Assembly: GCA_017408885.1 (NCBI GenBank)
Contig: JAFQTT010000001.1
Location: 62,001-126,000 of the forward strand
From: Methanocorpusculum sp.
GTDB lineage: Archaea; Halobacteriota; Methanomicrobia; Methanomicrobiales; Methanocorpusculaceae
Reading direction: 5' to 3'
Length of the DNA stretch: 64,000 nt
The notes under the pieces are model-generated. The model saw nothing but the letters and a program-made list of their open reading frames with translations. It was not told the DNA's origin and ran no database searches. Of this stretch, positions 26,688-34,925 are shown in pieces (within the stretch, counting starts at the first letter, position 1; each line of letters opens with the position of its first letter). Position numbers and translations under genes: made by a program.

Positions 26688-27383
26688 ATGATTATCGCCA
26701 TCACCCAGCATGCCGGAGCTGTGGAAGACGAGGCAATTTGCGAGAAGTACGCTCACAAAGCAAAGTTCGTTTCTCCTGCCAGGTATCAGGAAAATGCTGA
26801 AGAGATTGGAAAGTTCGTCACAGCTGCAAACAACCGCGAGTTTGACGCTATCTTCTTCCCAAGCGCACTTGCCGCAGAAAAGCTCGGAGCTTTAATCGAT
26901 CCGCGTCTTGCAACCAAAGTCCGTATGATTGCAAACGGCCCGCAGACTGCAAAGGACCTCCACAACGTAGGTCTTGCCGCTGAGATGCTTCCGTTCTACT
27001 ACTCTCGTGATTTGGTCCCGTATCTTGGAAAATGGATTCGCGGCAAAAAAATCGCAATCCCAAGAGCAGACTACACATATCCTAAACTTGCCGAAGACAT
27101 CGAGCGCGCAGGCGGAATCCCGTTCGAGTTCCACTGTTTCGAACTTGCTCCAACCAACGAACCGCTCGATCTTGACGGATGCGGCGCTGTCCTTTTCACA
27201 AGCCCTGAGGTGTTTGAGATGTCCAGACTTCCGAAGGTAAAAGACATGATAATGATAGCTATCGGAGACGTAACAGCGAGTGCAATGATGTATGGAGGAT
27301 GCCCTCCGTCTGTTGTGGGCGACGGATCTGTTGAAGGGTCTCTTATCGCATTAAACTCTTATCTCTGGACGGAGCGTTTCTAA
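26688..27383 (+). CDS. hemD: Uroporphyrinogen-III synthase
   Basis: Cyclises hydroxymethylbilane to uroporphyrinogen III, precursor of F430, cobamides and siroheme. The family is poorly conserved. The 231-residue length, the two alternating alpha/beta lobes, GKKIAIPRADYTYPKLAEDIERAGG and the C-terminal AVLFTSPEVFEMSRLP...IAIGDVTASAM support the call. It is followed after one base by the pseudouridine synthase gene; this linkage may be only a shared transcript. Confidence 0.85.
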   Translation: MIIAITQHAGAVEDEAICEKYAHKAKFVSPARYQENAEEIGKFVTAANNREFDAIFFPSALAAEKLGALIDPRLATKVRMIANGPQTAKDLHNVGLAAEMLPFYYSRDLVPYLGKWIRGKKIAIPRADYTYPKLAEDIERAGGIPFEFHCFELAPTNEPLDLDGCGAVLFTSPEVFEMSRLPKVKDMIMIAIGDVTASAMMYGGCPPSVVGDGSVEGSLIALNSYLWTERF

Positions 27384-27384
27384 G

Positions 27385-28227
27385 ATGGGATACACGGGGA
27401 TTCTCCTCGTTGACAAACCGCGCGGCCCGTCAAGTCATCAGGTGGCCGCATGGGTGGGCGACATGCTTGGATGCAGTGTCGGCCACTCAGGAACACTTGA
27501 TCCTATGGTTTCCGGCGTCCTTGTGGTCATGCTTGGAAAAGCTGTAAAACTGGCGCCCCTTCTTCTGCAGCACGAAAAGGAGTATATTGCCTGTATGCGG
27601 CTTCATGCAGATGTTGACCGCGAGACTGTCGAGCGCGTGGTAAAAGGATTTACAGGCCGCGTATATCAGAGACCTCCGCGTCGTTCTGCTGTTAAGCGTG
27701 CGCTTCGAATCCGCGTCATATACCGCATCGAGGTTCTCGACATGCAGGGACGTTTAGTTTTGCTTCGTATCCGCTGCGAGGCAGGAACGTATATCAGAAG
27801 CGTGTGTGTGCACATTGGAAACGTTCTCGGGTGCGGAGGTCAGATGATTGAACTGCGCCGTACAATGTCTGGCGGGTTTACAGCTGACGAATCCTATACT
27901 CTGCATGAAATCCGTGATGCGGTTGAATCCGGCAATACTGCTCTTTTGGAACAGATGATTCTGCCTCCTGAAAAAGCCATCTCCGATATTCCGAAAATCG
28001 TAATACGTGATCGTGCAGCCGATGCGGTTGCACACGGCGCATCTCTTGCATCACCCGGTGTTTTATCTGTTGAAAAGTTCAAGGCAAACCAGAGTGTTGT
28101 TCTGGTAACAGAGGGCGGAAAACTCGTTGCTCTTTCAAAGGCGCTGTTTGACTCGGATAAAATGCCTGTTGGACAGCATGGAATTGTTGCTGTTCCAACG
28201 CGTGTTTTTGCAGAGCCAATGCGCTAA
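27385..28227 (+). CDS. Cbf5/TruB tRNA and rRNA pseudouridine synthase
   Basis: Pseudouridine synthase of the TruB family, archaeal Cbf5 type, which modifies tRNA U55 and, as the catalytic part of H/ACA RNPs, rRNA. The 280-residue protein has LLVDKPRGPSSHQV, the catalytic GHSGTLDPMVSGVL (Asp39), RIRCEAGTYIRSVCVHIG, and a C-terminal PUA domain (from about 205). The start lies one base after hemD. Confidence 0.93.
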   Translation: MGYTGILLVDKPRGPSSHQVAAWVGDMLGCSVGHSGTLDPMVSGVLVVMLGKAVKLAPLLLQHEKEYIACMRLHADVDRETVERVVKGFTGRVYQRPPRRSAVKRALRIRVIYRIEVLDMQGRLVLLRIRCEAGTYIRSVCVHIGNVLGCGGQMIELRRTMSGGFTADESYTLHEIRDAVESGNTALLEQMILPPEKAISDIPKIVIRDRAADAVAHGASLASPGVLSVEKFKANQSVVLVTEGGKLVALSKALFDSDKMPVGQHGIVAVPTRVFAEPMR

Positions 28228-28267
28228 GTTAATATGTCGGCACATCCAATATGATATGCCGATTTAG

Positions 28268-28351
28268 GCTGAGGTAGTCTAGTGGTAGGGCGCGGGCCTG
28301 GAAAGCCCGTGAGGCGAAAGTCTCTCGTGAGTTCAAGTCTCACCCTCAGCG
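28268..28351 (+). tRNA. tRNA-Ser (anticodon GGA)
   Basis: Acceptor GCTGAGG pairs with CCTCAGC. The anticodon stem is CGGGC/GCCCG with loop CTGGAAA (anticodon GGA). A long variable arm (GAGGCGAAAGTCTC) marks a class II serine tRNA, and the T arm is GTGAG-TTCAAGT-CTCAC. Discriminator base G; CCA not encoded. Confidence 0.95.
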
Positions 28352-28352
28352 C

Positions 28353-29252
28353 TCACTTTTTCTGAATTTGTTTTGTTTCCTGATTGTCGCGGTAACTGAG
28401 ATACTGCATGAATTTCTTCACCGCAGGGGACATATTTTCTCTGTCTCGAAGAGCTACCCCAATCAGCCGTGATGCAGGCACATCCAGCTCCTTTGCAACA
28501 ACTCTATACGGGGTTCTTTTAAGAATCAGCCTTGGCAAAATTCCAATCCCCATACCGCTTTCGACCATTGACATGACAGCATAATCATCCCATGTCGTAA
28601 AATGTATTCTTGGAGATAACTTATGCAGGCTTAGCAGTTCGGATATCTCTGCACACTTTTCGCGTTCCAGAAGGATGAACGGCTCGTCACAGAGATTGGC
28701 AATTGGAAACTTTTCTGCTGATGCAAGCGGGTGATTTTCCGGCAGAATTACCATCAGCGGGTCCTGTTCCAGAGATATGGTGTCCAGCCCTTCTGCTGCC
28801 GGAATGCGCAGGAATCCCAAATCCACTCTTCCTTCCAGAACCCAGCGTTCAATCTCCTGATAATCTCCAAGAAGAAATTCGTAATCAATGTGCGGATAGT
28901 CCTGCTGAAATTTCCGGATTATATTTGGAAGCCAATGGGTTGCCACGCTTGAAAACGTGCCGATACGAATCATCCCCGATTCAATTCCCCGAATCTCTTC
29001 TGCATGGTTTTGGATATCTTCAAAAGCCAGACACAGTTCTCTAATCTTAGGCAGTATTTTCTCTCCTTCTGCGGTCAGCCGCACTCCGCTGCTGTTTCTG
29101 CTAAGAAGGGAAAATCCAAGTTCCTCTTCTACGTCATGAATCATACGGCTGATTCCAGACTGCGAACATGAAAGTGCTTCTGCCGCGCGGGTGAAGCTTT
29201 TGTGTTCTGCAGTTTTGAGAAATGCAAGATACTTGCGGACACTGTATTCCAT
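28353..29252 (-). CDS. LysR-family transcriptional regulator
   Basis: About 299 residues: an N-terminal winged helix (FTRAAEALSCSQSGISRMIHDVEEELGFSLLSR) followed by the two-lobe effector-binding domain (from about 90). Probably controls itself and the divergent EamA exporter. I choose the ATG at 29252 (MEYSVRKYLAFLK) rather than 29270. The only good TATA box (29275-29284) lies about 27 nt upstream of 29252, giving a leaderless mRNA. LysR regulators are bacterial in origin but well established in methanogens. Confidence 0.88.
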   Translation of the reverse strand: MEYSVRKYLAFLKTAEHKSFTRAAEALSCSQSGISRMIHDVEEELGFSLLSRNSSGVRLTAEGEKILPKIRELCLAFEDIQNHAEEIRGIESGMIRIGTFSSVATHWLPNIIRKFQQDYPHIDYEFLLGDYQEIERWVLEGRVDLGFLRIPAAEGLDTISLEQDPLMVILPENHPLASAEKFPIANLCDEPFILLEREKCAEISELLSLHKLSPRIHFTTWDDYAVMSMVESGMGIGILPRLILKRTPYRVVAKELDVPASRLIGVALRDRENMSPAVKKFMQYLSYRDNQETKQIQKK

Positions 29253-29273
29253 TGTATCTGTATTTGTCATTTG

Positions 29274-29301
29274 ATTTATATAAATGATGCATAATTTGCA
29301 T
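29274..29301. promoter_or_regulatory. Shared promoter/operator between lysR and eamA genes
   Basis: A self-complementary TTTATATAAA (29275-29284) can serve as TATA box for the lysR gene and possibly both directions. Next to it is a perfect inverted repeat ATGCA-TAATT-TGCAT (29287-29301), a plausible LysR binding site, which lies over the start-proximal region of the EamA promoter. A second TATA-like ATAATATTCAT follows. Confidence 0.5.
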
Positions 29302-29335
29302 AATATTCATATTGCTCGATGAAAAATCAGATAGC

Positions 29336-30217
29336 ATGAATTGGGCATTTGGAAAATATGTGTCATCTCTTCTACTCTTCGGCTCAAACGGCATTGTTGC
29401 TTCAATGATTCTGCTGTCGAGCTATGACATTGTTTTTCTAAGAACACTTATCGGCAGTCTTTTTCTGCTTGCGGTATTTCTGATCAGCAGGCATCGTTTC
29501 TCATTTTTCAGAAACAAAAAATCTGCCATCTTCCTTGCCGCATCCGGTGCAGCCATGGGTGCCTCGTGGATGTTTCTGTTCGAAGCCTACGCACAGATTG
29601 GTGTTGGAATCTCCTCCCTTCTCTACTACTGCGGTCCGGTTCTGGTGATGATTCTATCTCCGCTTCTCTTCAAAGAACAGCTCACCGGACGAAAAGTTCT
29701 CGGGTTTGCCATAGTATTGGCCGGTCTGCTTCTGTTAAACGGAATTGCACTTCTTTCAGGAAACCTTCCATTTGGTCTGTTCTGCGGTGCAATGTCTGCG
29801 GTTCTCTATGCCTGTATGGTTATCTTAAACAAAAAGGCATCTGATATCTCTGGTCTGGAAAATCCGATGATGCAGCTCTTCTTCGGATTTTTGACGGTTG
29901 CTGTGATCGTCGGCATCACACATGGTTTTGGATTTTATCCTTCTCCTTCCGACTGGTTCTGGATTCTGATTTTAGGCGCGGTAAATACTGGTGTCGGCTG
30001 TTACCTCTATTTCACCTCGATCGGAAAGCTCCCTGTTCAGACCATCTCCATCTTCGGTTATCTGGAACCTCTTGCAGCAGTCATATTCTCGGTTCTCATT
30101 CTCTCGGAAGTACTGACCTTCTGGCAGGTTATCGGCACATGCTGCATCATCGGCGGCGCTGTCTATGGCGGAACAACGCTTTCTCTTCGCAGGAGAAAAG
30201 TCCTCGAAGGTGAATAA
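29336..30217 (+). CDS. EamA/DMT-family permease
   Basis: Drug/metabolite-type exporter of about 293 residues with ten predicted membrane segments in two EamA repeats (AYAQIGVGISSLLYYCGPVLVMILSP in the first; FTSIGKLPVQTISIFGYLEPLAAVIFS in the second). Likely exports an amino acid or related metabolite. I choose the ATG at 29336; a TTG at 29312 would add eight residues. Divergent pairing with a LysR regulator strongly suggests ligand-controlled expression. Confidence 0.85.
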   Translation: MNWAFGKYVSSLLLFGSNGIVASMILLSSYDIVFLRTLIGSLFLLAVFLISRHRFSFFRNKKSAIFLAASGAAMGASWMFLFEAYAQIGVGISSLLYYCGPVLVMILSPLLFKEQLTGRKVLGFAIVLAGLLLLNGIALLSGNLPFGLFCGAMSAVLYACMVILNKKASDISGLENPMMQLFFGFLTVAVIVGITHGFGFYPSPSDWFWILILGAVNTGVGCYLYFTSIGKLPVQTISIFGYLEPLAAVIFSVLILSEVLTFWQVIGTCCIIGGAVYGGTTLSLRRRKVLEGE

Positions 30218-30270
30218 TAACTTCACATTTCCACATCTTAATTATCCTTCCCGCCTAATAGTAAGACATT

Positions 30271-30768
30271 ATGGTAGAGCTTACGATTAAAAAGCGCCAT
30301 GCAATAAAAAAGGGCCAGCTCAACTCCTTAATGCAGAAGCTTTCAGAAAGCATCGGAGAAGACGCAAAACTCTACACCGCGCCTATGATTGAAATCGCAG
30401 AGACTGCTGCGAAGTTCAACATCTATATCATCGACAAAAAGCCGCTTTTAATGGAAAAGGATGACTGGGCATTCCCGACTCTTCGCGGGGCTGTCATGAG
30501 ACCATTTTCAGGGCGCAGAATTGTCGTTGACATGGGAGCTGTTCCATACATGGTAAACGGTGCAGACATCATGAGGCCTGGAATTGTTGATGTCACAGAA
30601 GACGTCAAAGCAGGACTTCCTGCATTAGCCGTAGATGAAAGCCACGGAAAGCCATTGGCGGTTGTTATTCCAATGTATGATGCAGAAGGCATCCTCGCGC
30701 TTGAGAAAGGAAAGGCAGCCAAAAACATTCACTACATAGGTGACGAGCTCTGGAACCTTGAGCTCTAA
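30271..30768 (+). CDS. PUA-domain RNA-binding protein (MCT-1/Tma20-like)
   Basis: A 165-residue archaeal protein with a small N-terminal domain and a C-terminal PUA domain (about 80-155; VVDMGAVPYMVNGADIMRPGI is the PUA core). It resembles eukaryotic MCT-1/Tma20 translation-related factors, with which the archaeal family is grouped. Probable role in RNA or ribosome binding; no direct function known. Located just upstream of sepF. Confidence 0.8.
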   Translation: MVELTIKKRHAIKKGQLNSLMQKLSESIGEDAKLYTAPMIEIAETAAKFNIYIIDKKPLLMEKDDWAFPTLRGAVMRPFSGRRIVVDMGAVPYMVNGADIMRPGIVDVTEDVKAGLPALAVDESHGKPLAVVIPMYDAEGILALEKGKAAKNIHYIGDELWNLEL

Positions 30769-30786
30769 GTGACCTCAGACAGATAA

Positions 30787-30796
30787 ACATATAAAT
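30787..30796 (+). promoter_or_regulatory. TATA box of sepF
   Basis: ACATATAAAT centred about 28 nt before the ATG at 30820. The spacing predicts a leaderless or near-leaderless sepF mRNA. Confidence 0.55.
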
Positions 30797-30819
30797 TCTC
30801 TCACTAAACTATCTATCAT

Positions 30820-31197
30820 ATGGGATTTCTCGACGGAGTATTCGGTTCGAAGGACAAAAAACAGTCCGACGAAGAATCATACATGAAACTTGACCTTCAG
30901 GCATTCGAAGGCGCAGCAGGCGAGCAGGCACCGGCAACCATGTATGTCAAGGTTGCATCGGTCACCGACATCAAAGACTGTCCGGCAATCAAGGACGAAA
31001 TCTACAACGGAAACATCGTAATCGTTGACATCACCAAACTCAAGCTCGACAAAATCATGTTCGACAGAGTAATGGGTGACTTACGCGCTGTATCCCGCGA
31101 CGTAAACGGCGACATCATCGGTCTTGGAGACCAGAGATACGTTATTGTTGTCCCGACTGGTGTTCGTATCTCCCGTGAAAAGATTGGCGGATACTAA
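30820..31197 (+). CDS. sepF: Cell division protein SepF
   Basis: Membrane anchor of the FtsZ ring in archaea that lack FtsA. It is a 125-residue protein with the N-terminal amphipathic helix MGFLDGVFG (membrane-targeting sequence), a short charged linker and the SepF core (MYVKVASVTDI to the end, IVVPTGVRISREKIGGY). It lacks the glycine-rich polymerising extension of bacterial SepF, as is normal in archaea. No ftsZ is in the window. Confidence 0.93.
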   Translation: MGFLDGVFGSKDKKQSDEESYMKLDLQAFEGAAGEQAPATMYVKVASVTDIKDCPAIKDEIYNGNIVIVDITKLKLDKIMFDRVMGDLRAVSRDVNGDIIGLGDQRYVIVVPTGVRISREKIGGY

Positions 31198-31202
31198 AAT
31201 CA

Positions 31203-31751
31203 ATGCGGCAGATTGTAACAGCCCCGTGTCCTGACTGCGGAAAGGAGATAAAGTTCATCTATGACACGGAAAATATCCCCTATTTTTCCGACATCCTCCT
31301 AATCAGCGGCGTATGCGACTGCGGATTCCGCATCGTGGACACGATGATTTTAAACGAGCGTGAGCCATGCATCTGGGAGATGGAAATCACAGAGGTTGAG
31401 GACTTAAATGCACGCGTTGTAAGAAGCACTGCCGGCGAAATCGACATTGAGGAGCTCGGCTTAAATGTCAAGCCCGGACCTGCATGCAGCGGCTTTGTCT
31501 CAAACGTGGAAGGAGTCTTAACCCGTGCCGAGAGTGCAGTAAAAAGTGCACTTCTCTCAGCAGAAGGGGATGAAATCCGCTGTGCCATGGAGGTTTTGGA
31601 AAATATCAATAAGGCGCGTAATGGAGAATTTCCATTTACGCTCAAAATCACAGATCCTTCCGGCAACTCCGGCATTGTATCTCCGAAAGCAAAACGGACA
31701 AAACTCGATGTCGAAAGAGAAGACGGCATGAGTTTCGTCCCATACAACTGA
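31203..31751 (+). CDS. ZPR1 zinc-finger domain protein
   Basis: Archaeal ZPR1-domain protein, 182 residues. The N-terminal zinc finger has CPDCG and a paired CDCG about 25 residues later, and the beta-rich core includes VVRSTAGEIDIEELGLNVKPG and GVLTRAESAV. Eukaryotic ZPR1 acts as a chaperone of elongation factor 1A; whether the archaeal protein does so is not known. Begins 5 nt after sepF and ends 6 nt before the Rsm22-like gene, so the three are likely one unit. Confidence 0.88.
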   Translation: MRQIVTAPCPDCGKEIKFIYDTENIPYFSDILLISGVCDCGFRIVDTMILNEREPCIWEMEITEVEDLNARVVRSTAGEIDIEELGLNVKPGPACSGFVSNVEGVLTRAESAVKSALLSAEGDEIRCAMEVLENINKARNGEFPFTLKITDPSGNSGIVSPKAKRTKLDVEREDGMSFVPYN

Positions 31752-31757
31752 TTTTTT

Positions 31758-33179
31758 ATGGATAATCCGCGCTACACTCCAACAGATGAAGAGATGAAAT
31801 CTCTCTCATCTCTTATTTCGGAACGCAGCATCCCAAAATTAAACCAGGTAACTATATCATATATCGAAAAGGTTACTGACAAGAAATGGAATGATGAATC
31901 CGTTCTCGAAAAGATTCGCGCAGGAATTACAGGGCAGAAGGATTCTTACTGGAAAGAAGGCGACAAAAAGTCTGTTGCCTACCGCGGTGCCTACAGCGTT
32001 CTCTCCTATATGGCATACCAGATGCCCGGATACGTGCATGAGGTATCCGAGTTCTTTGCAGGTCTTCTGACTTCAGGTCTTATCAGAAAACACATCCGTG
32101 TACTTGACGTAGGGGCAGGGCCCGGTACTGCAACGCTTGGTATCGCCCGCGTTTTGTCTGCAGTTCCATCTATGACTGCTGAGATAACGGCCGTTGAACG
32201 CGCAGAAACTCACCGTGAGGCATACTCGTTTGTTGTTCCGCGCATGCTTCAGTCCTTTGGCGGAAACACGAAAGCAAATAAACCGCTGTCTCTCGATATC
32301 ACAAAGGAACTGCCTGAAGGCGAGTTTGACTTAATCATCTGTGCAAACATCATCAACGAACTGACCTCTCTCGACCGCGAAGGAAAAGCAAACCTGCTTG
32401 TTGAGCTTTCAAAGCACTTATCCCGTGACGGAAATCTGGTTGTGCTCGAACCGGCCGATCTTGAAAACTCAACAGCTCTTCGTGACGTATCACGTCTTGC
32501 AAAAGAAAAAGGCCTTACAATCTATGCTCCGTGCAATGACATAAGAGGTGTTCCCTGCAAAGTCTCTCCTTGCTGGACGTTTAAGTCCTATGCAGACATC
32601 AAGCCAACCCGGCTTATGTACGCATTAGGCGGAGAAAAGGAAAAGTACCGGTTTGTAAACACGGATGTGAAGTTCTCATACGCAGTTTTCAGAACAGACG
32701 GTCACCGAAAATGCGGATACCGCATTCCGGCAGATGCAAAGCGGGCACGTCTTTCGCAGATTAAACGTCACGAAGGAAAACGCATCCACGTAACCGTGTC
32801 TGTGATGTCGAATGATATAGGGGACATGAAGAATTACCTCTTCCTTGCCTGCGACGGTTCTGGAACAGTCCCGTGTTATCTGGCTCTTCCTGCATTCCAC
32901 AGAACACCTGAGCATGAGGCTCTGCTTACTGCATCCTATGGCTCGGTTGTCGCGGTCGATTCTGTTCTTGTCCGCTACAATCAGAAACAGAAGGCATACA
33001 ATCTTTTGATGGGGCAGGAAAGTTTCTGCCGCATGATTGCCGGAACTTCCACCGGTGTGCCGGCTCCTGACAAAGCAAAGGCCTTAAAGGAAAAGTATGG
33101 AACCGGCAGAAGAGGTGTTCACTATGCCGGCGAGAGAAAGAAAGGCGAAACCTCTTCGAAGAAGAAGGTAAGAAAGTAG
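31758..33179 (+). CDS. Rsm22/METTL17-type small-subunit methyltransferase-like protein
   Basis: A 473-residue protein with a class I SAM-binding fold (VLDVGAGPGTATL at 115-127) and a C-terminal OB-like region. It resembles mitochondrial Rsm22/METTL17, which is needed for small-subunit assembly. Cysteines at 259, 267, 272 and 319 match the four-cysteine pattern reported to bind a 4Fe-4S cluster in METTL17. The C-terminus is lysine-rich. Immediately downstream of the ZPR1 gene. Catalytic activity of the family is uncertain. Confidence 0.8.
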   Translation: MDNPRYTPTDEEMKSLSSLISERSIPKLNQVTISYIEKVTDKKWNDESVLEKIRAGITGQKDSYWKEGDKKSVAYRGAYSVLSYMAYQMPGYVHEVSEFFAGLLTSGLIRKHIRVLDVGAGPGTATLGIARVLSAVPSMTAEITAVERAETHREAYSFVVPRMLQSFGGNTKANKPLSLDITKELPEGEFDLIICANIINELTSLDREGKANLLVELSKHLSRDGNLVVLEPADLENSTALRDVSRLAKEKGLTIYAPCNDIRGVPCKVSPCWTFKSYADIKPTRLMYALGGEKEKYRFVNTDVKFSYAVFRTDGHRKCGYRIPADAKRARLSQIKRHEGKRIHVTVSVMSNDIGDMKNYLFLACDGSGTVPCYLALPAFHRTPEHEALLTASYGSVVAVDSVLVRYNQKQKAYNLLMGQESFCRMIAGTSTGVPAPDKAKALKEKYGTGRRGVHYAGERKKGETSSKKKVRK

Positions 33180-33242
33180 GCGCACTTTCTTACTCTCTCC
33201 AACAGAAAACCCTTTTTTTGTTGCGGAACAAATAGATACACT

Positions 33243-33746
33243 ATGTTACCCCGCAACGATTATAACTCCCAGATGGAGTATCTCTATCATAAATCCCTCA
33301 TCTTAGAGTCTCCGTCCCAGATGGATCCTGTACTTTACTTCTACTGGATGGATGCTGTAGCTCACCTCGACTACACCTTAGCAGCTCTCGCACACAGCGT
33401 TGACTCAATCAAATGCGCAATGACCGGAGAATACCTCAGATACCGCGTCAACACCGCAAAAACCGGTGACTATGCACTCTTCCCGCAGTTCATGATCTGG
33501 CTTCGCGACAACCACCAGGAAGACTTCGAGAACACACCGATTCTCTGGCAGCTTGAGTATGACCCGGATGAGGATGCAGGATATGTTGGATTCCGTGTTG
33601 TTCTCGACCGTTCATCTAAACTGCCGCTTCCGCCGCAGTTCTTCCAGGACATGACTGATGACTTGTTTGCACAAAACCTCCTCCGCAGTCTCTATCCGGA
33701 AGGAAAGCTTGGCAAACTGTTTGCAGAATTCAAAAAAGGGCTCTAA
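33243..33746 (+). CDS. Hypothetical protein (unrecognised)
   Basis: A 167-residue soluble protein that I do not recognise. It is acidic and aromatic-rich (YFYWMDAVAHLDYTLAALAHSVD), with LEYDPDEDAGYVGFRVVLDR in the C-terminal half. No signal peptide, membrane segment or metal motif. Ends 3 nt before the M20 peptidase gene, so it is probably co-expressed with it. The frame has ordinary codon use for this genome and is very likely real. Confidence 0.7.
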   Translation: MLPRNDYNSQMEYLYHKSLILESPSQMDPVLYFYWMDAVAHLDYTLAALAHSVDSIKCAMTGEYLRYRVNTAKTGDYALFPQFMIWLRDNHQEDFENTPILWQLEYDPDEDAGYVGFRVVLDRSSKLPLPPQFFQDMTDDLFAQNLLRSLYPEGKLGKLFAEFKKGL

Positions 33747-33749
33747 AGA

Positions 33750-34925
33750 ATGGATGTTGTAAAGCTCTGCTCGGAAATGGTGAAAATAAAAACGGAGAAT
33801 CCTCCAGGAGACACCCGTGAATGTGCAGAGTTTGCCGGAGACTATCTGGAAAGCATCGGAATTCCAGTCTCATATACCTATGGCCCGGACGGCAGAACAA
33901 ATGTCTACTCGCGTGACCAGACAGGAGACCTTCTTCTCCTTGGTCACATGGATGTTGTGCCGGCATTAGCGGATGGGTGGGACCACCCGCCGTACTCGGG
34001 TTTTATTGACGAGACATATGTTCACGGCCGCGGTTCTGCTGATATGAAAGGCGGGTGTGCTGCACTTTTATCTGCACTTTCTGCTGTTTGCGACAAAGGG
34101 CTTGATGTTCCGGTATCTGTTGCTCTCGTGTGCGACGAGGAAGGCGGCGGAAGATATGGAACCCGTCAGCTTTTGGCTGAAAAGATAATCAAACCATGTG
34201 ACTGCTTAATCGCTGAGCCAACACCTGCTCACGCTCCATGCATTGGACAAAAAGGGGTTTTCCGATTTACTGTAAACTTTACAGGAGATCCGGGACACTC
34301 CTCACTTTATCCGCAGTTTGGAACGAGCGCCATTATGCAGGCGGCAGATTTTCTTCACTGGATATCTACGCTTCATGAGCGAGAATATCCTCTTTCGGAG
34401 CAGATGGAAGAAGTCATTGCACACTCCTGCGCGGTGGCACAGGAGATTTACGGCGGTGACTTTTCGTCAGTTTTCCGCAGAATTGCCTACAACCCGGGAA
34501 TTATTGAAGGCGGTGAGCGCGAGAATATCGTAGCACAGCGGTGCAGTCTTGTAATGGATATGCGTCTTCCGTGGGGTGCTTCCCGTTCAGAGATTGAAAA
34601 GGATATCTCAGCACATCTTCCAAAGAGTGCGGCATTCAGAATCAAAACAGCGGCTGATGCTTCAATGACCGAGCCTGATTTATTCCTTGTCAAGACAGTC
34701 TGCTCCTGTATCGGTGATGCCTATGGAATTTCATGCCGTCCGATGGCTCAGTGGGCTGCATCTGATGCACGTGCACTTCGATTAGCAGGTTTTCGTGCTG
34801 TTGAGTATGGGCCTGGCGAATTAAAGACCATGCATGCTGTAAATGAGCGTGTGAGAATTGATCAGCTGAATACAGCAGCAGAGATTTACGCTGCCGTTAT
34901 GGAGAAATACGGAGAGAGAAAATGA
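33750..34925 (+). CDS. M20-family metallopeptidase (ArgE/DapE-like)
   Basis: Zinc-dependent amidohydrolase of 391 residues related to acetylornithine deacetylase and succinyl-diaminopimelate desuccinylase. Metal-site motifs: LLLGHMDVVPA (His/Asp), GRGSADMKGGCAA (bridging Asp) and LVCDEEGGGRYGT (catalytic Glu-Glu). Substrate cannot be told from sequence; lysine or arginine synthesis would fit. Overlaps the RaSEA gene by four bases (ATGA). Confidence 0.88.
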   Translation: MDVVKLCSEMVKIKTENPPGDTRECAEFAGDYLESIGIPVSYTYGPDGRTNVYSRDQTGDLLLLGHMDVVPALADGWDHPPYSGFIDETYVHGRGSADMKGGCAALLSALSAVCDKGLDVPVSVALVCDEEGGGRYGTRQLLAEKIIKPCDCLIAEPTPAHAPCIGQKGVFRFTVNFTGDPGHSSLYPQFGTSAIMQAADFLHWISTLHEREYPLSEQMEEVIAHSCAVAQEIYGGDFSSVFRRIAYNPGIIEGGERENIVAQRCSLVMDMRLPWGASRSEIEKDISAHLPKSAAFRIKTAADASMTEPDLFLVKTVCSCIGDAYGISCRPMAQWAASDARALRLAGFRAVEYGPGELKTMHAVNERVRIDQLNTAAEIYAAVMEKYGERK

